From positions 562,546-626,545 of the forward strand of contig NZ_CP032157.1 in assembly GCF_003555545.1 (NCBI RefSeq): a stretch of 64,000 nt of DNA. Direction: 5' to 3'. This document shows, piece by piece, positions 17,236-26,639 of the stretch (its first letter is position 1; each line of letters starts with the position of its first letter). The notes under the pieces are model-generated. The model ran no database searches. It was not told the origin of the DNA and was given only the letters and a program-made list of their open reading frames with translations. A program made the translations under genes and the position numbers. This DNA is from Paraflavitalea soli. GTDB taxonomy: Bacteria > Bacteroidota > Bacteroidia > Chitinophagales > Chitinophagaceae.

Positions 17236-17430
17236 AGATTTCTCACTCCGCTGCGCTTCGTTCGAAATGACACCGTAGGATATTACGTTTCTTCCTTCCT
17301 TGTTATTCTACCTTCCTTGTCATTTCAGCCTTTCTTGTCATTTCACCCTTTTTTGTCATTTCGACCGCAGGGAGAAATCTGTTATCGAAGCGAAAGACTA
17401 GCAAAGTGAAAGACTAGCGAAGTAAACGAC
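17236..17430. repeat. Complex intergenic repeat with inverted ends and tandem 18-bp units
   Basis: Outer inverted arms are AGATTTCTC and CGAAATGACA (17236-17272) against TGTCATTTCGACC and GAGAAATCT (17354-17380). Between them lie four tandem 17-18-bp units at 17294-17310, 17311-17328, 17329-17346 and 17347-17364 with a shared core CTTGTCATTTC. Downstream, GAAAGACTAGC is repeated at about 17392-17415. The pattern resembles mobile palindromic intergenic elements seen in Bacteroidota; no coding capacity is present. Confidence 0.7.
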
Positions 17431-17469
17431 CACCGATTTACAATTGCCGGCACTAAAAAATGCTTGTTT

Positions 17470-17763
17470 ATGAAAGAAAAGATCCAACTGCTCCATCCTC
17501 AAGGAAGGAAACTGGCGAGCATCGACAAAGAGAAATACGACGTGATCCGGAAAGCTATCTTACAGGCGTTAAAAAAAGGTCCCTTGCAGCACAAAGCATT
17601 ACAGGAAGCTGTAGAGGCTGATTTTAAGAAGAACAAGACCAGCTTTGAAGGATCGGTTGGCTGGTATGTGGAATGCGTGAAGCTTGACCTGGAAGCTACC
17701 AAAGTGATCGACCGGATCAATGAGAAGCCGCTCCATCAATGGGTACTGAAGGCGCTACGCTAA
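17470..17763 (+). CDS. Conserved small protein, DUF6958-like
   Basis: The ATG at 17470 gives a 97-residue basic cytoplasmic protein. Its layout is LLHPQGRKLASIDKEKYDVIRKAILQALKK, a central helix pair, then WYVECVKLDLEATKVIDR and a C-terminal KPLHQWVLKALR. This agrees with my memory of the DUF6958 family (about 95 residues, winged-helix-like: a WW/WY-x-x-x-VKLDLEA motif and a final R-x-x-P-x-x), but the name is uncertain. No partner gene is evident. The upstream region is the repeat element, so its promoter may lie within or just after that element. Confidence 0.6.
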   Translation: MKEKIQLLHPQGRKLASIDKEKYDVIRKAILQALKKGPLQHKALQEAVEADFKKNKTSFEGSVGWYVECVKLDLEATKVIDRINEKPLHQWVLKALR

Positions 17764-17790
17764 TGTATACCCTGTTTTTTGACAGTGGCC

Positions 17791-18039
17791 TTATTGGCCC
17801 GTTTTAGCTTCGTTCTCTTCCTTATCGACTTTTTCAACCGGCCGGTTTTTCGCTTCAAGTCCTTCTTCATCAATTTCCCGGTCGTCAAGATCATCAGGCA
17901 CAGCAGCACCGGGATGCACCGGTGTTTCGCTGGCGGTTTGCGACAGGTTATTACTATTTTGGGTAATAAACTCATCCTGGGGCTGGGTTTTAACATCCTT
18001 GGGGTCTCTTTTTTGTCCAAATTTGTCGTTGGTATTCAT
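17791..18039 (-). CDS. Short acidic, probably disordered protein
   Basis: The ATG at 18039 gives 82 residues, rich in D, E, K, N, Q and P and without hydrophobic core or cysteines: MNTNDKFGQKRDPKDVK at the start and a highly acidic-basic end. This composition is not random for this GC content and suggests a real disordered protein, but there is no homologue that I recognise. It converges with the preceding gene at 28 bp distance. Confidence 0.5.
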   Translation of the reverse strand: MNTNDKFGQKRDPKDVKTQPQDEFITQNSNNLSQTASETPVHPGAAVPDDLDDREIDEEGLEAKNRPVEKVDKEENEAKTGQ

Positions 18040-18100
18040 ACAATAGGCTTTCCCATTATTGTTACCAAAGCCATGCCACCCGTCCACAATAGAACACCTG

Positions 18101-18132
18101 TTGAAGTGGTTGCCCGCTGTTTTGTATATTTA
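18101..18132 (+). promoter_or_regulatory. Possible promoter of the DUF1080 gene
   Basis: TTG (18101-18103) and TATATTTA (18125-18132) are 21 bp apart, one base off the TAnnTTTG -7 consensus. The predicted start is about 18137, 16 nt before the ATG at 18153. Confidence 0.35.
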
Positions 18133-18152
18133 CCCCCTCATAATGAAAAACT

Positions 18153-19130
18153 ATGCACAAGAACCTTTTTCTTTTTGGTATCAGTTGTATGCTAATGACT
18201 GCTCCTGCCAGCTCTAACGCAAATCCATTAGCTACAGGCATGTCTGTATATGTGGCAAATCAGGCCGAACCCAAAGACCTGATCGGACGCTGGGATATCA
18301 CGATCGACAGGGACGGCAAACCTGCACCTTCCTGGCTGGCTGTAGAGCTCTCCGGCAACCGTACCCTGGTGGGTTATTTTGTAGGTATCAGCGGCAGCGC
18401 CCGCCCCGTATCAAAAGTGAATTTTGACAATGGCAAGTTTGGTTTTTCTATTCCTCCACAATGGGAGCGGGGCAACCAGGACCTGGTACTGGAAGGTGAA
18501 GTAACTGCTACCGGTATTCAAGGCACCATCGTAACACCCGAAGGAAAAAAATACAACTGGACAGGTGTAAAAGCCCCTTTATTAAAAAGAACAACGGCCC
18601 CCGCATGGGGTAAAGCCATCAACCTGTTCAACGGTAAAGACCTTACAGGCTGGAAAGCCCTGGGTCAAAACCAATGGGAAGTAAGAAATGGTATCCTTAC
18701 CAGCCCAAAGTCAGGCGCCAACTTAATATCAGATCAAACCTTCACCGATTTTAAATTGCATGTAGAGTTCAGGTACCAGAAGGGAAGCAATAGCGGTGTT
18801 TACCTGAGGGGAAGGTATGAAGTACAAATAGAAGATAATCCGGCTACGGAACACCCCGATAGTCATTTGTTCAGTGGTGTATATGGATTCCTGGTGCCGA
18901 GCGAACTGGCTGCCCTGGGGCCTGATCAGTGGCAGACCTATGATATTACCCTGGTAGGCCGTATGGTGACGGTAGTTGCCAATGGAAAAACGGTGATCAA
19001 TAACCAGGAGATACCCGGTATTACCGGAGGCGCACTGAACAGCAATGAAGGAGAACCAGGCCCCATCTATATACAGGGCGACCATGGTCCTATTGAATTC
19101 AGAAAGATCGTGATCACACCAGTTAAATAA
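18153..19130 (+). CDS. Secreted DUF1080 (3-keto-disaccharide hydrolase-like) protein
   Basis: This 325-residue protein has a signal peptide (MHKNLFLFGISCMLMTAPASS). Residues about 40-145 form an extra beta-rich N-terminal domain. Residues about 150-325 match DUF1080: INLFNGKDLTGWKALGQNQWEVRNGILTS, FRYQKGSNSGVYLRGRYEVQIEDN and GPIYIQGDHGPIEFRKIVI. The fold is a concanavalin-like jelly roll; related proteins act on 3-keto-glycosides or bind sugars. Gfo/Idh/MocA oxidoreductases often occur with DUF1080 genes in 3-keto-sugar routes, and one lies 1.2 kb upstream, though separated by other genes. Confidence 0.82.
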   Translation: MHKNLFLFGISCMLMTAPASSNANPLATGMSVYVANQAEPKDLIGRWDITIDRDGKPAPSWLAVELSGNRTLVGYFVGISGSARPVSKVNFDNGKFGFSIPPQWERGNQDLVLEGEVTATGIQGTIVTPEGKKYNWTGVKAPLLKRTTAPAWGKAINLFNGKDLTGWKALGQNQWEVRNGILTSPKSGANLISDQTFTDFKLHVEFRYQKGSNSGVYLRGRYEVQIEDNPATEHPDSHLFSGVYGFLVPSELAALGPDQWQTYDITLVGRMVTVVANGKTVINNQEIPGITGGALNSNEGEPGPIYIQGDHGPIEFRKIVITPVK

Positions 19131-19150
19131 CGAATAGATTATAAACAGGA

Positions 19151-19180
19151 AAAGTTTCACCACAAGGTGAGACTTTTTTT
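19151..19180 (+). terminator. Intrinsic terminator
   Basis: AAGTTTCACC (19152-19161) and GGTGAGACTT (19166-19175) form a 10-bp stem with one mismatched or wobble pair, a 4-nt loop and a following T-run. It ends the DUF1080 gene. Confidence 0.75.
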
Positions 19181-19292
19181 ATGCCCAATACTAGCTGCTT
19201 GCTACCTGATCCTCGATGGAGCTTGTAGATTGTATACATTTAACCCAGATTTGCACAGATAATATGGAATGTCTGGTTTAATGAAGTATTGA

Positions 19293-21056
19293 ATGCATCA
19301 TCTAAAAAACAATAGAGGCTGGCTGATGGGGATGCTCCTGTTCCCGCAGGGCATGCTGGGTAGTACCAGCGCCGAAGCGCAAACCAGGTCTGCACCCTTT
19401 GGCCACAATTTCCTTTTTGAGCTGTACACCATCACCAGCAGGGCCATGGTCACTGAGCCCGTCTATACCCTCATTCCTGATACGGCTGTATACCGCATTT
19501 ATGATAAGTTAGAGGAAGGTGCAGAACGCGGTGTGGTGAAGAACAGATCTAAGAGCCCACTGCTATTGGGCGTAAAGTTAAACCCCTCACTAACCCGGTT
19601 CAGCGGCAATAATGTGCAGTCCGTTACCAAAGAATACCCCAGCTACCGGATTGCCGATAGTTCTGAAGCCATCCTGATTGCAATGGGCATTACAATAGAC
19701 AACAAGGACCAGTACCGGTATCACGTCGTGGAGAATGACAGTGTGGAGCTGGTACCCTGGAGCCCGGTTGCAAAGCTGGAGCAACAATTTGGCGCCCGGC
19801 AACCCTATGCCTTCCTGGGCAGGTTCAAAGCGCCAGGGAAAACGATCCTCGTAGAAGTAGTGCATGTGAAGGATTATCGTATTCGCGATGGCGTGTTGTT
19901 CGATTGGCGTACCAACCTGCAACCGGTACTGGCACAGATCACACTGGGCATGCGCCGCGATTATTTCAACCTGGCCTATCTGCAACGCAACCGGCATTAT
20001 GCCACCCGGTTTGATCCGCAAACAGGTGTACCGCTGGACTTTGCTTTCCCGGTGGATAGTGTGGAGCAGATCATCCTCCAATTGGAAAGACGTGAATCGG
20101 TGGCCTACGCTGTGTACCTGCTCAAAGAAATAGCGGGAAGAAGAGACACCGTTTTCCTGGGCATGGTGAACCAGGCCGGACAATTTGCACTGGATAAAGG
20201 CATGTATACCCCGGCTGGTCGTTATGAGGTCAGGATAGAGTCACAATCGAGGATGCCGGTATGGGATGAAGCCAGCATGATCAAAATACCTTTTGAGGTA
20301 TTGCCTTCACCGGAAGCAAAGACCCTTGCATGGCGACAAATAGTACCCTGGTTACTGGGTGCCCTGGTGCTGGTCTTATTGCTCTTCGCTGCTTACCGGC
20401 AGTACAGCAGGCGGCTGGTGCGCAGGGCGGCACAGCAGCGTAGTATGATACAGCTGCAGTTGAAAAGCATCCGGTCCCAACTGAATCCGCACTTTATGTT
20501 CAATGCATTGGGCTCCATTCAAAACCTGATGAATAAAAACAACCAGCTGCTGGCCAACCTTTACCTGGCAAAGTTTGCCGGCCTTACCCGCAAGGTGCTT
20601 AATACCAGTGAACAGGAATTGATCAGCCTGGAAGAGGAGTTGAAAATAGCCGATGATTACCTGCAAATGGAGCAGCTGCGTTTTGGCTTTCAGTACGAGT
20701 TGCAGGTGGCAGCGAATATAAACCAGGCCAATACCGGGATACCTTCTATGTTGTTGCAGCCTTTTATAGAAAATGCCGTGAAGCATGGGTTGGCTGCTTT
20801 AAAAGACCAGGGTAAGATCATCGTGTCTGTACAACAGAAGGGCCATGACCTGGTTTTTGTAGTGCAGGACAATGGAGCAGGCTTTAGGATTGACGAAGTG
20901 GCTGGAAAGGAATCGTCCTGGGGGCTGAAACTGAGCCAGGAAAGGGTAGACCTCATTAACCGGGTGTATAAAGACCAGCCTGCATCTTTACAGTTCTTTT
21001 CTGAACCCGGCAATACCACCGTTACACTTACTTTAACCAATTGGAGTAGACCATGA
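19293..21056 (+). CDS. LytS-type sensor histidine kinase with large extracytoplasmic domain
   Basis: This 587-residue protein has a signal-like N-terminus, a beta-rich extracytoplasmic region of about 300 residues, one membrane helix near 350-370 (WLLGALVLVLLLFAAY), and a cytosolic His_kinase domain. The phospho-acceptor is in SQLNPHFMFNALGSIQ; the N-box is LLQPFIENAVKHGL and an HATPase G-box follows (DNGAGF). The sensor part has no family that I recognise. The gene overlaps the LytTR regulator by 4 bp (ATGA), so the two are translationally coupled. A TlpA-like thioredoxin gene follows. Confidence 0.88.
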   Translation: MHHLKNNRGWLMGMLLFPQGMLGSTSAEAQTRSAPFGHNFLFELYTITSRAMVTEPVYTLIPDTAVYRIYDKLEEGAERGVVKNRSKSPLLLGVKLNPSLTRFSGNNVQSVTKEYPSYRIADSSEAILIAMGITIDNKDQYRYHVVENDSVELVPWSPVAKLEQQFGARQPYAFLGRFKAPGKTILVEVVHVKDYRIRDGVLFDWRTNLQPVLAQITLGMRRDYFNLAYLQRNRHYATRFDPQTGVPLDFAFPVDSVEQIILQLERRESVAYAVYLLKEIAGRRDTVFLGMVNQAGQFALDKGMYTPAGRYEVRIESQSRMPVWDEASMIKIPFEVLPSPEAKTLAWRQIVPWLLGALVLVLLLFAAYRQYSRRLVRRAAQQRSMIQLQLKSIRSQLNPHFMFNALGSIQNLMNKNNQLLANLYLAKFAGLTRKVLNTSEQELISLEEELKIADDYLQMEQLRFGFQYELQVAANINQANTGIPSMLLQPFIENAVKHGLAALKDQGKIIVSVQQKGHDLVFVVQDNGAGFRIDEVAGKESSWGLKLSQERVDLINRVYKDQPASLQFFSEPGNTTVTLTLTNWSRP

Positions 21057-21808
21057 AGATCAGTGCTGTGATCATAGAAGATGAACCCAATAACCTGGAG
21101 AACCTGCAGGCTATACTGACCAACTGGTGCCCGGCTGTACAAGTAGTAGGTACTGCCGCCACCGTAGCGGAGGCGATAGCCGTGATCAACACCCAACAGC
21201 CGCAACTGCTATTCCTCGATATTCAATTGGAGGATCGCTCGGGTTTTGAGGTATTGAAGGGGCTGGATCATTTGGACTTTGAAGTGGTATTCGTTACTGC
21301 GTATGATCAGTATGGCATCCAGGCCATCAAGTTTTCGGCATTGGATTACCTGTTAAAGCCCATTGATATCCGCGAACTGCAACAGGCAGTAGAAAAGGCG
21401 CGGGAAAAGATAATGGCAAAGCAGCACAATGGTAACCTGGAGAACCTGCTCAATTTTGTACGCCGCTCCGGTATAGATATGCCGCGGATAGCGTTGCCCA
21501 CGTTGCAGGAAACCCGCTATGTAAAAGTGAATGAGATACTGCGTTGCGAAGCATCGAACAATTATACCAATTTCCATTTGCGCAGCGGTGAGACCATCCT
21601 GGTGTGTAAGACCTTAAAAGAATTTGCAGAATTGCTGAAGCCGTATGATTTTCACCGCACTCATCAATCGCACCTGGTAAACCTGCCATATGTAAAAAGC
21701 CTGCTGCGCGAGGATGGTGGCGTCTTGCTCATGGAAGATGGCGCCAAAGTGCCTGTGTCCAGGCAAAACATGGAATCCATTAAGCAGGCCCTCAACCGCC
21801 ATTCGTAA
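21053..21808 (+). CDS. LytTR-family response regulator
   Basis: This 251-residue protein has a receiver domain (IIEDEPNNLENL, phospho-Asp in LLFLDIQLEDRSG, Lys in YLLKPI) and a LytTR DNA-binding domain from about residue 145 (YVKVNEILRCEASNNYTNFHL, FHRTHQSHLVNLPYVK). It is the partner of the kinase whose stop codon it overlaps. The next gene starts 27 bp downstream on the same strand and may be in the same operon. Confidence 0.92.
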   Translation: MKISAVIIEDEPNNLENLQAILTNWCPAVQVVGTAATVAEAIAVINTQQPQLLFLDIQLEDRSGFEVLKGLDHLDFEVVFVTAYDQYGIQAIKFSALDYLLKPIDIRELQQAVEKAREKIMAKQHNGNLENLLNFVRRSGIDMPRIALPTLQETRYVKVNEILRCEASNNYTNFHLRSGETILVCKTLKEFAELLKPYDFHRTHQSHLVNLPYVKSLLREDGGVLLMEDGAKVPVSRQNMESIKQALNRHS

Positions 21809-21835
21809 TCCTTTTTATTGATCAATTCTTTTTGT

Positions 21836-23290
21836 ATGAAGTACATGTCATTATTAGTAATGGCGGGCATGGCTATGTCCACCAGTTTAGCTCAATCACC
21901 CATTCCTAAGCCGGTAACCATTACGGTCAGCATGGCACATATCACCGATAGTACCCCCACCGTGTTTACCTTTCATTTCGTTAATCCTTTCTATAAGGAA
22001 TCGCCGCAGGTGCAGCTGGATGCAAATGGCAGGCTGCTGGTGCGGGGTGAAATGATCTTCACACAAAACATGACAGTCCGGTACAATGAGGTATTCATCA
22101 ACCTGTATGTATCGCCCGGAGATTCTGTACACCTGTCTATCGATGCGGCGTTGCTCGCTGATAAACATTTCGGCTGGCTCAGTATCAGCGGAGATCATGC
22201 TCAACTGAGTGAACAGCTTAATAAAAGCCATCAATACATCATGGGCCTGCCTTATAAAAAATACGACCTGCATGTGCCGGCGCCGGATATGCTGGCTGCG
22301 TTCAGGGCCGACTATGCCGAAAAGATGGCTACATTTAATACCTATGCGGCGGTCCATCAATTACATCCCGTGGTCATTGATTTTATACAACGCGATTACC
22401 TCTATGGTCTTTCCAACTGGATCACCGATTATGTAATGGATAGCCTGCCGGAAGCTGAGCGCAAGGCGCGGATAAATATCTTCAGGGATTCCATCTTTGA
22501 GCTGCACGAGCCTGCTAATTTTAAGTCCATGATGTTTTCCTATCACCTGGGCTGGTATGCCAAATGGATCGCTGAAAGCAATGGGGCTGTGCGTACCGCC
22601 CTGCGGGAAGAACGGTGGAAGGACGCCATCGAAGCCGCGGCCGCCTCCTTGCTGCAGGAGCCGGCCGGTATTAATAGGGATTATATGTTTTTTTCCTTCC
22701 TGTCAGGCATTGTTGCTAAATCACCCACCCTGCTGGAGGAATTACCTGCAATACGCCACTATTTTACAGCGCCCCTTTATTATGATTATTTCACCCGGAG
22801 TGTGAAAAGAAATGCTTCCCTTAGCTTTTCTCCATTGGCTGTATCGGGCTTGCATAAGTTAACGGCCAGCGGCCAGGTGCAACGCATCCCTCCCACAGAT
22901 GTATTACAATTTCTTGGGAAACGTTATCGCGGCAAGGTCATCTACCTCGATGTATATGCCACCTGGTGTGGCCCCTGTAGAAAAGAAATGACTTATACGC
23001 CCGCTTTGCACCAGGCGTATAAAAAGCAGCAGGTGGAGTTTGTCAATCTCTGTGCACAGGATGAAATGCCCGATTGGAAAAAGCTGATCAAAGAAAAGAA
23101 CCTGCCAGGCGAACATTACTTTTTGGATGCGGATGCCAGCAAATTGTTCCTGGGCAATTACCGTATAACGGGATTCCCCACTTATTGGCTCATTGATAAA
23201 AAAGGTAAGATCGTAACGAAGCTGGCGCCCCGGCCATCAGATAGCGGTAAGCTGCATCAGCAATTGGATGTATTGCTTGCCGGGCAATAG
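21836..23290 (+). CDS. TlpA-like exported thioredoxin-fold protein
   Basis: The ATG at 21836 gives 484 residues with a signal ending near SLAQ; the in-frame codon at 21818 is TTG. The last 150 residues hold a thioredoxin domain with WCGPC in VYATWCGPCRKEM and the cis-Pro region in FPTYWLIDKKG. The first 330 residues are an extra region common in Bacteroidota TlpA/ResA proteins, with no recognised activity. The redox domain probably reduces disulfides in the periplasm. The gene follows a kinase/LytTR pair by 27 bp, which may control or use it. Confidence 0.85.
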   Translation: MKYMSLLVMAGMAMSTSLAQSPIPKPVTITVSMAHITDSTPTVFTFHFVNPFYKESPQVQLDANGRLLVRGEMIFTQNMTVRYNEVFINLYVSPGDSVHLSIDAALLADKHFGWLSISGDHAQLSEQLNKSHQYIMGLPYKKYDLHVPAPDMLAAFRADYAEKMATFNTYAAVHQLHPVVIDFIQRDYLYGLSNWITDYVMDSLPEAERKARINIFRDSIFELHEPANFKSMMFSYHLGWYAKWIAESNGAVRTALREERWKDAIEAAAASLLQEPAGINRDYMFFSFLSGIVAKSPTLLEELPAIRHYFTAPLYYDYFTRSVKRNASLSFSPLAVSGLHKLTASGQVQRIPPTDVLQFLGKRYRGKVIYLDVYATWCGPCRKEMTYTPALHQAYKKQQVEFVNLCAQDEMPDWKKLIKEKNLPGEHYFLDADASKLFLGNYRITGFPTYWLIDKKGKIVTKLAPRPSDSGKLHQQLDVLLAGQ

Positions 23291-23425
23291 AGGGGTTATC
23301 GCCATTTACTTTTCAACGGCTCATCAATCGGGCTATTGGGTTGGGTGTTGTCCGTCGCTATCCCAATTATTTGATCTATCTCAAAAAAAACTTGCTAATT
23401 TCCGCGCTGTTTTATCGCCCTACAC

Positions 23426-26400
23426 ATGAAAAAGATATCTCTTCTGTTCCTGTTCTTTTTGATTGCAAGGTCATTGCCGGCACAGCAAAACCCGCAATGG
23501 CTGCGGTATCCCGCCATTTCCCCGGATGGCAGCACCATCGTATTCACTTATCACGGGGATATCTATAAAGTGGGCGCTGCTGGTGGCGAAGCAGTACCCC
23601 TGGTGATCCATGGCGCATATGACTTCATGCCGGTATGGAGCCATGATGGCCGCTACATTGCTTTTGCCAGCGACCGGTATGGCAACTTTGATGTGTTCAT
23701 TGTGCCCGTCAGTGGGGGAGCAGCCCGGCGGCTTACCTGGTATTCTGGTGATGAATTTCCCTACGACTTTACCGCTAAAGATGAGGCCGTATTGTTCGGT
23801 ACCGTGCGAATGGATGCGCCTGCCAACCGGCAATTTCCTTCCGATGCCTTGCAGGAATTGTACAAAGTGCCGGTGGAAGGCGGCAGGACCAGGCAGGTAT
23901 TGACCACCACGGCCGAAGATGCTAAAGTGAGCAAAGATGGCCGTTACATTATTTACCATGACCGGAAAGGCCGCGAAAATCCCTGGCGCAAGCACCAGCT
24001 ATCTTCTGTAACGCGCGATATATGGATCTATGATTCCGTTACGCAATCGCACAGCTTACTGAGTTCATTTGCCGGGGAGGATAGAAGCCCTGTGTTTTCG
24101 GCCAACAACAAAGACATTTATTACCTTAGCGAAAGGAGTGGAAGTTTTAATATTTACCAACAATCTTTATCCGATACCAATTCAGCCAAAGCCCTGACCA
24201 ACTTTAAGCAGCACCCTGTTCGTTTTCTAAGCATTGCCAACAACAATACTATTTGCTTTGGCTATGATGGCCAGGTATACCTGCAACAAAAAAATGAGGG
24301 GCCTAAAAAACTACCCATTACCATCATCACCGGGCAAAAGGAAAATGATGAAAAGAAAGTACCCGTAACAGCCGTGCAGGAAATGGCCGTGGCGCCATCC
24401 GGCAAGGAAGTGGCATTCGTTTTCCGGGGCGACATCTTTGTAAGCAGTGTAGAAGGCAATAATATTAAGCGGATCACCACTACGCCGGAACAGGAAACCA
24501 GTGTGAGTTTTTCACCCGATGGCAGGAAGCTATTGTACGCCAGTGAGCGTAATCATGGCTGGAAGATATACCAGGCTGAACTGGTGCGCCCGCAAGAGGC
24601 TTTGTTTGCTGCCTCCAGTCAGGTGCAGGAATCAGCGTTGATTGCCAATAGCCGGGAGAACTATCAACCTGCCTGGTCGCCCGATGGAAAGGAAGTGGCT
24701 TATATAGAAGACAGAACCACGCTGAAGATATTTAACCTGGCCACACGGAAAACGCGCACCTTGTTGACGGGTGACCAGTTGGTGAGCCGGCGCGACCATG
24801 ACCAGTATTTCGAATGGAGTCCTGATGGCAAATGGTTGCTGGTGCAGTTTACAGAGCAGGGTAGCGGCAATGAGGAGGTGGGTATCGTCAATGCCGATGG
24901 CAATGGGAAACTGATCAATTTAACCCAAAGCGGTTACAGCGATCTGCATCCTGCCTGGATGATGGGTGGAAAACTGATCACCTGGTACAGCGACCGCCAG
25001 GGCCTGCACAGTTATGCCAATAGCAGCACGCGGCAACAGGATGTATATGCTATGTTCATGAATGCCCGCGACTGGGAAAATTTCAGGGAAGAACAACCGG
25101 GCATAGCGGATACAGCTAAACATAACAGTATCAAAAAGGCTGCAGCCGGAAGCCTGATTGATTGGCAGCCTGTACGAGATAGGAAAGAACGGCTCACCAC
25201 ACAGGCTTCCTTGTTAATGGATGCCCTGGTGAGTAAAGACGGCAGTTTTTTATATTACCTGAGTAAGACTGAAAAGAATTATGACCTGTGGCGCACCAAC
25301 CTGCGTACGCGGGAAACCAATATTGTGTTGCGGCTGAATGTGCGCGATGGCAGTATGAAATGGGACCGGGAGCAAAAGTATATTTTCCTGCTGGCCGACG
25401 GAAAGATAATAAAGATCGATCCGGTCAATGCCAAACAAGAAGGGATCAATACCAGTACCGAAGTAATGATCGACCTGGCCAAAGAAAGACAAAGCATGTT
25501 TGACCATGTATGGCGCAGAACCGCCGAAACTTTTTATACCGCAGGTATGCATGGAGCTCCCTGGAAAGAACTCAAAGAACCTTACGAACGATACTTGTCA
25601 GGGATCGACAATAATTATGATTTTGCTGAAATGCTCAATGAGCTGTTGGGCGAATTGAATGTCAGTCATACAGGCGCTTCTTATAACAATAACCGGAAAG
25701 ATGGAACTGTTACCGCTTCCCTTGGGGTGTTCTATGATCAGGCCTGGCAGGGTGATGGCGTGCGGATCGCAGAAGTGATTACTGCTGGTCCACTGGACCT
25801 GGAGAGCCTGGATATTAAAGCGGGCGATATCATCGAAGCCATCGATGGCGAACGCATCAGTAAAGACAAAGATATGGCCCAATACCTCGAAGGAAAAAGC
25901 AGTAAGCATATCCTGCTGCGCATCAACGATGGAAAGGGGGTACGTGAACTATTGGTAAAACCTGTAACACCTGCCGAAGAAGCAGACCTGTTGTACAGAC
26001 GTTGGGTAAAGCGCAACCAGGAGGAAGTAGCGCGGCTGAGTAACGGTACAATAGGATATGTGCACCTGTACCGGATGAATGATGCCGCTTACCGGAATGT
26101 ATATGAAGAGGCCATGGGTAAACTGGCTGCCTGCAAAGCCATCATTGTGGATACAAGGTTTAACCGGGGTGGTGACCTGGCGCCTGAACTGGCCATGTTC
26201 CTGAGTGGGATCAAGGTGCGCGAAAATGCCAATGACCATTTTGTGATAGGGAAGGAGCCTTCATTCCGTTGGACTAAACCTTCCATTGTATTAGCCAACG
26301 AAGCGAATTATAGTGATGGGCATTGTTTTGTGTACGATTACCAGGTCCTCCATATGGGTAAACTGGTGGGTATGCCTATCCCGGGCAGTTGTACCTGGAT

Positions 26401-26608
26401 GACTGGGCAGGCCCTGCAGGATAATTCCCTCAGTTACAGTGTGCCTACCCTGGGGGTTAAAACATTGGCAGGCAGGTGGCTGGAAAATTACCAAACCGAG
26501 CCCGATATCCGGGTAATGAATGAATATGGAATAGTGGGCAAGGGCCGTGACCAGCAACTGGAAAGGGCGGTGGAAGAATTAATGAACGATCTGAAAAAGA
26601 ACAGGTAG
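23426..26608 (+). CDS. Tricorn-like S41 protease with beta-propeller and PDZ domains
   Basis: This 1060-residue protein has a signal peptide (SLPAQQ). Residues about 25-540 show WD40/PD40-like repeats typical of a propeller (SPDGSTIVFTYHGDIYKV, SHDGRYIAFASDR, SPDGRKLLYASE, SPDGKWLLVQF). Then come a core region, a PDZ domain at about 770-850 (AGPLDLESLDIKAGDIIEAIDGE) and an S41 catalytic domain with the nucleophile-like Ser963 in NYSDGHCF. The architecture is that of tricorn protease, which degrades peptides released by other proteases. It lies 31 bp before the ECF sigma gene of a peptide-type SusCD locus and may take part in the same process. Here it is exported, unlike archaeal tricorn. Confidence 0.85.
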   Translation: MKKISLLFLFFLIARSLPAQQNPQWLRYPAISPDGSTIVFTYHGDIYKVGAAGGEAVPLVIHGAYDFMPVWSHDGRYIAFASDRYGNFDVFIVPVSGGAARRLTWYSGDEFPYDFTAKDEAVLFGTVRMDAPANRQFPSDALQELYKVPVEGGRTRQVLTTTAEDAKVSKDGRYIIYHDRKGRENPWRKHQLSSVTRDIWIYDSVTQSHSLLSSFAGEDRSPVFSANNKDIYYLSERSGSFNIYQQSLSDTNSAKALTNFKQHPVRFLSIANNNTICFGYDGQVYLQQKNEGPKKLPITIITGQKENDEKKVPVTAVQEMAVAPSGKEVAFVFRGDIFVSSVEGNNIKRITTTPEQETSVSFSPDGRKLLYASERNHGWKIYQAELVRPQEALFAASSQVQESALIANSRENYQPAWSPDGKEVAYIEDRTTLKIFNLATRKTRTLLTGDQLVSRRDHDQYFEWSPDGKWLLVQFTEQGSGNEEVGIVNADGNGKLINLTQSGYSDLHPAWMMGGKLITWYSDRQGLHSYANSSTRQQDVYAMFMNARDWENFREEQPGIADTAKHNSIKKAAAGSLIDWQPVRDRKERLTTQASLLMDALVSKDGSFLYYLSKTEKNYDLWRTNLRTRETNIVLRLNVRDGSMKWDREQKYIFLLADGKIIKIDPVNAKQEGINTSTEVMIDLAKERQSMFDHVWRRTAETFYTAGMHGAPWKELKEPYERYLSGIDNNYDFAEMLNELLGELNVSHTGASYNNNRKDGTVTASLGVFYDQAWQGDGVRIAEVITAGPLDLESLDIKAGDIIEAIDGERISKDKDMAQYLEGKSSKHILLRINDGKGVRELLVKPVTPAEEADLLYRRWVKRNQEEVARLSNGTIGYVHLYRMNDAAYRNVYEEAMGKLAACKAIIVDTRFNRGGDLAPELAMFLSGIKVRENANDHFVIGKEPSFRWTKPSIVLANEANYSDGHCFVYDYQVLHMGKLVGMPIPGSCTWMTGQALQDNSLSYSVPTLGVKTLAGRWLENYQTEPDIRVMNEYGIVGKGRDQQLERAVEELMNDLKKNR

Positions 26609-26639
26609 CGTGTACCTTCATAAATAAAGATGGTCCTAC

